Part shown: positions 6,166-9,571 of the stretch, piece after piece | How positions within the stretch are numbered: position 1 is the first letter of the stretch | Layout of the letters: every line of letters starts with the position of its first letter | Origin: a bacterium | GTDB taxonomy: Bacteria; UBP13; UBA5359 | Length of the DNA: 9,571 nucleotides | Direction of reading: 5' to 3' | NCBI GenBank assembly: GCA_028699365.1 | Contig: JAQVUQ010000079.1 | Location: 1-9,571, forward strand | Position numbers and translations under genes: made by a program | The notes under the pieces: model-generated | What the model was told of the DNA's origin: nothing | The model's input: only the letters and a program-made list of their open reading frames with translations | Database searches by the model: none

Positions 6166-6806
6166 GTTCTGACCAAAAACTCGTTGTGATGGTCTCTTCA
6201 TCGGTTTACGGCATTGAAGAGTTGCTCGAGAGCATTTACACCTTGCTTACCGCTTTTGGATATGAAGTATGGATGTCGCATAAAGGCACTATGCCGGTCT
6301 TTTCCCATCGATCTGCCTTTGACAACTGTATTCAGGCGGTTGAAAAATGCGATCTCTTTTTGGGGTTGATTACTCCGAACTATGGCAGTGGTATTGAAGA
6401 GCAGGGCATTTCTATTACACATCAAGAGCTTCTCAAAGCTATCGATCTGAATAAGCCACGCTGGCTGCTGGCTCATGACCATGTGGTTTTTGCCCGTAAC
6501 TTCCTCAAGAACCTGGGATACAAAGAAGCTGATGACCGCAGGAAGCTTGATCTGAGAAAGAACGCTGTTTTCGGTGATCTGCGCATTATCGATATGTATG
6601 AAGAAGCTGTTCTCTCTCAAACACCTCTTAGGGACCGGCAGGGTAATTGGGTGCAGGCATATCGATCAGACGAGGATGCCCTTTTATTTTCCGTATCACA
6701 ATTTTCACGCTTCCAGGAAGTGGAAGCTTTTCTGCGAGAGAATCTGTCGGATGATGCTAAGGTCAGGGTCCGGATCAAGAGCCGGCAGAAAGGAGGTCTC
6801 TCATGA
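6162..6806 (+). CDS. DUF4062 domain protein linked to the type I operon
   Basis: This 214-residue soluble protein carries a DUF4062-type domain at about 7-110. A first strand VVMVSSSVYG leads into a helix (IEELLESIYTLLTAFGYEVWMS), followed by CDLFLGLITPNYGSG and SITHQELLKAIDLNKPRWLL. The fold resembles the Rossmann-like TIR/deoxyribosyltransferase group. E89 in SITHQE occupies the place where those enzymes often have a functional Glu, but catalysis is not shown for this family. The C-terminal part (FSRFQEVEAFLRENL) is helical. A strong GGAGGT (6151-6156) lies five bases before the ATG, and both ends overlap neighbouring genes by 4 bp. Its place between hsdM and hsdS suggests a fixed accessory role in the R-M system, such as sensor or nucleotide-processing effector; that is inference. 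No signal peptide or membrane segment is seen. Confidence 0.8.
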   Translation: MSSDQKLVVMVSSSVYGIEELLESIYTLLTAFGYEVWMSHKGTMPVFSHRSAFDNCIQAVEKCDLFLGLITPNYGSGIEEQGISITHQELLKAIDLNKPRWLLAHDHVVFARNFLKNLGYKEADDRRKLDLRKNAVFGDLRIIDMYEEAVLSQTPLRDRQGNWVQAYRSDEDALLFSVSQFSRFQEVEAFLRENLSDDAKVRVRIKSRQKGGLS

Positions 6807-8251
6807 AGCTGGAGCAACTCAAGGAATTGCTGCTTTTGGGAGAAACACAAAATGTTGAATTCAAAGTAAATTGCACAATAAATAATCTGGGACGAGAGAT
6901 TTGTTCCTTTCTTAATTCTGCAGGCGGATGTGTTGTCTGTGGAGTCAGTGATAACGGCGATGTTATCGGTATTTCGCCCAAAGAAGATTTATCGACACTG
7001 GAGCAAAAACTGAATCAAGCAATCTCACCCCAGGCATTATTTTTTGTGAAGGAACAGCCCCTTGAAGGGAAAAGAGTTGCTGTAATTGAAGTTCCTGCCG
7101 GCATGGATGTTCCATATGCATTCAACAATGAAGTCTTTATACGTCATAATGAGTTAAGCCGGAAAGCAGATATAGGCACTATCCGTGATATGGTGTTGAG
7201 ACGCCAGACAGAGCCTGAGCGCTGGGAAAGACGCTTCTCTATCGCCGATCCTGAAAGCGATCTGGACGCAGGAGAAATTGATTCCGTTGTAAAAGCTTCC
7301 ACGCAAACATCCCGGATTCAGTTTCGCGATAATGCGGACCATCTTAAGATCCTGGAAGATCTGTCGGTGCTGAAATACGGCCGATTAACTAATGGCGGAG
7401 ATGTGCTGTTCGGGAAAAATCCGGCCATGCGGTATCCTCAGATTCGGGTTCAAGCGGTCTGTTTAACTTCTGACAAAGCCGATGATAGCTACCGGGATAT
7501 GAAGTCTTTCGAAGGCCCGTTGGTATCCATGCTGGAGCAGGTGTACTCCTTTATTTTGCGAAATACGCCCACGGTATCGAGATTTGATTCAGGTGAGTTG
7601 GAACGTAAAGACGAACCGCTTTATCCCGCCGATGCAATCCGGGAAGGTCTGGTCAACGCTTTTGCCCACCGGGATTACGCAGACTTTTCAGGGGGCATCA
7701 AAGTCTATATTTATCCAAAGCGCTTGGAAATATGGAATTCCGGCAATTTTCCGGAGGGTATAACGCCTGAAAAACTTATAGCCGGCCATAACTCGGTTTT
7801 ACGTAACCCTGATATTGCTCATGTGCTGTATTTACGAGGAATGATGGAGAAGTTGGGACGTGGCAGCATTATGGTGCAGAAGGCCTGTGCTGAACGCGGG
7901 CTTCCTATGCCCCAATGGCGATCAGATAATGGCCGGAGTGTCACGCTAACCTTCTTTACCCCGGAAGTCACCCCGGAAGTCACCCCGGAAGTCACCCCGG
8001 AAGTCACCCCGGAAGTTACCCCGGAAGTTGCACGCCTTTTACAGGTGTTGAAAGGTGAAATGCTGCGTAAGGAACTGAAGCAGAAAATCGGCTTGAAAGA
8101 TGATGAACATTTCCGCAAGGCTTATCTGATCCCGGCTATTGAGGCCGGTTTCATTGAAATGACCGACCCTGATAAACCCAGGAGTTCCAAGCAGAGATAC
8201 AGGATGACGGATAAGGGACGAAGAGTTGTGAAGCAGGGAGAGATCAAGTGA
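6803..8251 (+). CDS. AlbA_2 (Schlafen-like) DNA-binding protein with GHKL ATPase domain and TPEV linker
   Basis: The protein has 482 residues. An AlbA_2 domain lies at about 1-115 (ETQNVEFKVN; REICSFLNSAGGCVVCGVSD) and is thought to bind nucleic acid. A GHKL/HATPase_c_4-type domain follows at about 270-375; its N box EGLVNAFAHRDY has E281, N285 and H289 (ExxxNxxxH), then EIWNSGNFPEG. A linker of six TPEV repeats is at 386-409. The last 70 residues look like a winged helix (LRKELKQKIGLKDDEHFRKAYLIPAIEAGFIEM). This layout is usually annotated as an ATP-binding transcriptional regulator or putative DNA-binding protein. The best ribosome-binding site of the operon, AGGAGGT (6791-6797), sits five bases before the ATG, and the gene overlaps DUF4062 by ATGA and hsdS by GTGA. 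Co-translation with hsdM and hsdS suggests it senses or controls the R-M complex; no direct evidence shows this. Confidence 0.88.
   Translation: MKLEQLKELLLLGETQNVEFKVNCTINNLGREICSFLNSAGGCVVCGVSDNGDVIGISPKEDLSTLEQKLNQAISPQALFFVKEQPLEGKRVAVIEVPAGMDVPYAFNNEVFIRHNELSRKADIGTIRDMVLRRQTEPERWERRFSIADPESDLDAGEIDSVVKASTQTSRIQFRDNADHLKILEDLSVLKYGRLTNGGDVLFGKNPAMRYPQIRVQAVCLTSDKADDSYRDMKSFEGPLVSMLEQVYSFILRNTPTVSRFDSGELERKDEPLYPADAIREGLVNAFAHRDYADFSGGIKVYIYPKRLEIWNSGNFPEGITPEKLIAGHNSVLRNPDIAHVLYLRGMMEKLGRGSIMVQKACAERGLPMPQWRSDNGRSVTLTFFTPEVTPEVTPEVTPEVTPEVTPEVARLLQVLKGEMLRKELKQKIGLKDDEHFRKAYLIPAIEAGFIEMTDPDKPRSSKQRYRMTDKGRRVVKQGEIK
7958..8029 (+). repeat. Six tandem 12-bp units encoding TPEV
   Basis: Six perfect-length copies of ACCCCGGAAGTY run without interruption: units 1-4 end in GTC and units 5-6 in GTT. 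Each unit is four codons (Thr-Pro-Glu-Val), so copy-number change by slippage would lengthen or shorten the linker without shifting the frame. The repeat lies between the ATPase and the C-terminal winged helix. Confidence 0.97.
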
Positions 8252-9571
8252 CGAAGGTGGAAGTTAAATACACTTCATCCCATGGCTCGTCAGCTTCATT
8301 GAAACCCGGCTGGAGAGTAGTGAAATTTGGGGATGTGGTTCATCAATGCAAAGAGAGTGTTGATAGGGATAATAACCCGTTTGAGCGCTATATCGAGGGT
8401 GGTCATATGAATTCCGAAGATATCCATATCCGTCGTTGGGGTGATTTCGGTGAGGATTATGTCGGCCCTGCCTTTCATCGGATTTTTCGCAAAGGTCAAG
8501 TTCTTTACGGGTCTCGTCGTACTTATCTCAAGAAGGTTGCCGTTGCCGAATTTGATGGGATTACGGCTAATACGACTTTTGTTTTGGAAACAAAAAGCCA
8601 AAGTGTCTTTTTACAGGAATTACTTCCTTTTTTAATGTTGACTGATGCTTTTACTGAGCATTCGATACGTGAATCAAAAGGCTCAACAAATCCATATATT
8701 AATTGGCCGGATATAGCAAAGTATGAATTTCTTCTTCCGCCAATTGAAGAGCAGAAATGCATTGCAGAAATCCTTTGGGCGGCGGATGAGGCGGTGGCTT
8801 CACATCAGGAGGCCCTGAGGCGATGCAAAGTTCTTATCCAGTATGAATTCGAGAATACATTGGAAGCTTTGAGTTGCCCTGAATTGGTCTTGCCAAAAGT
8901 TCTCTCAGGAAGTCCTGAGAGCGGTTGTTCTGCTCCTCCTGTACCATATGAGACTGGGCATTGGGTTCTTTCTCTTGCAGCACTTTCAGCAAATGGCTAT
9001 TGTAGGGATAACCTTAAGTCTGTGAACAAAACTGGAAAAATGCTTACTGCTCGACTTCACAAGGGTGACTTTCTGATTTCCCGCTCCAATACCGTTGAAA
9101 TGGTGGGGTTTGTGGGTATCTTTGATGAAGACCGAGAGGACGTTTCATTTCCGGATACTATGATGCGTCTCCCAGTAAACAGAGAAAAGCTATTACCTGA
9201 GTATCTGGAGCTTGTTCTCTTATCAAATCGCGGCCGAAAGCATATGGCAAAAACGGCTTCTGGTACAAGCAATAGTATGAAGAAAATAAACCGGAAAACT
9301 TTGAACGAGTTTAAATTCCCTGTGCCTAGTATAGAGGCTCAAAAAGAAATCATTTCAATCTTTTCTGGCTATAAAAAGCATTGCAGTATATTAGCAAAGC
9401 ATTTGTGTTGTCTAAGGAAATTGTTATTTTCTCTGATTAATAAGGAAGTTGGAACTCCCTATGTTTACGACAATACTATCTGTCAGAAGCTTACAAACAT
9501 AGCCCACAATAGTGCATCCAGAAGCATAATTAATTATGAAAAAAGCAATCAGGAAATGAAGCTGAAAGATT
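8248..9571 (+). CDS. hsdS: Type I restriction-modification specificity subunit HsdS, 3' end beyond window
   Basis: An open frame of 441 codons runs to the right edge without a stop. HsdS reads the two halves of the bipartite target and holds the M and R subunits. The first target-recognition domain is about 20-162 (YGSRRTYLKKVAVAEFDG; KGSTNPYINWPDI). A conserved helical spacer starts at LPPIEEQKCIAEIL (163-176). The second recognition domain is about 225-357 (LISRSNTVEMVGFVGIF; SGTSNSMKKI) and the second conserved region starts at VPSIEAQKEI (359-368). Start GTG 8248 overlaps the TGA of the previous gene and has AGGGAG (8235-8240) seven bases upstream. Everything a normal HsdS needs is present by about residue 405; the visible tail of 36 residues afterwards is polar and unfamiliar. 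The second half is visibly more A+T-rich than the first, as expected if recognition domains are exchanged by recombination. Confidence 0.9.
   Translation, partial: MTKVEVKYTSSHGSSASLKPGWRVVKFGDVVHQCKESVDRDNNPFERYIEGGHMNSEDIHIRRWGDFGEDYVGPAFHRIFRKGQVLYGSRRTYLKKVAVAEFDGITANTTFVLETKSQSVFLQELLPFLMLTDAFTEHSIRESKGSTNPYINWPDIAKYEFLLPPIEEQKCIAEILWAADEAVASHQEALRRCKVLIQYEFENTLEALSCPELVLPKVLSGSPESGCSAPPVPYETGHWVLSLAALSANGYCRDNLKSVNKTGKMLTARLHKGDFLISRSNTVEMVGFVGIFDEDREDVSFPDTMMRLPVNREKLLPEYLELVLLSNRGRKHMAKTASGTSNSMKKINRKTLNEFKFPVPSIEAQKEIISIFSGYKKHCSILAKHLCCLRKLLFSLINKEVGTPYVYDNTICQKLTNIAHNSASRSIINYEKSNQEMKLKD

Noticed and set aside
7958-8029. CRISPR-like array
   Set aside because: The units are 12 bp with no spacers and lie in frame within a coding region; this is a peptide-repeat minisatellite.

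Overview
The window reads as bacterial. It has Shine-Dalgarno sites, sigma70-type promoter hexamers, a tRNA with an encoded CCA end, and tightly packed genes all on the + strand. I cannot name the organism. Base composition changes along the window. The first gene is G+C-rich (40 of 60 bases at 1201-1260), the middle is intermediate, and the end of the last gene is A+T-rich (19 of 60 bases G+C at 9361-9420). This fits a chromosomal gene followed by acquired DNA.

Layout. (1) 1-1373: a class III PLP-dependent aminotransferase. Its start codon probably straddles the left edge of the window. (2) 1402-1554: a hairpin that could end that gene, an extended -10 promoter, and a tRNA-Arg with anticodon UCG. 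(3) 1568-2794: a perfect 19-bp inverted repeat carrying three CTTA-N3-TAAG sites, then a full-length Fic protein with an inhibitory helix and a C-terminal winged helix. (4) 2795-3016: the C-terminal remnant of a calcineurin-like metallophosphoesterase. A near-consensus promoter (TTGATA, 17 bp, TATAAT) begins in its last bases. (5) 3122-9571: a type I restriction-modification operon, hsdM1 - hsdM2 - DUF4062 - AlbA_2/GHKL protein - hsdS. The last gene runs off the right edge. No hsdR is present; I expect it beyond the window.

How it fits together. The five operon genes are joined by four successive 4-bp start/stop overlaps (ATGA, ATGA, ATGA, GTGA), so they are probably translated as one coupled unit. 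Two points stand out. There are two clearly different methylase subunits, both with intact motifs I and IV. The second has an in-frame TAG at codon 65, at the position of a tyrosine in the first, followed by a possible TTG restart. A DUF4062 protein and an AlbA_2/ATPase regulator sit between the M and S genes, where a basic type I locus has nothing. This suggests an accessory sensing, regulatory or effector module tied to the modification enzyme; that role is inference. The Fic gene has its own promoter and operator-like sites and appears to be a separate unit between the tRNA and the R-M operon.
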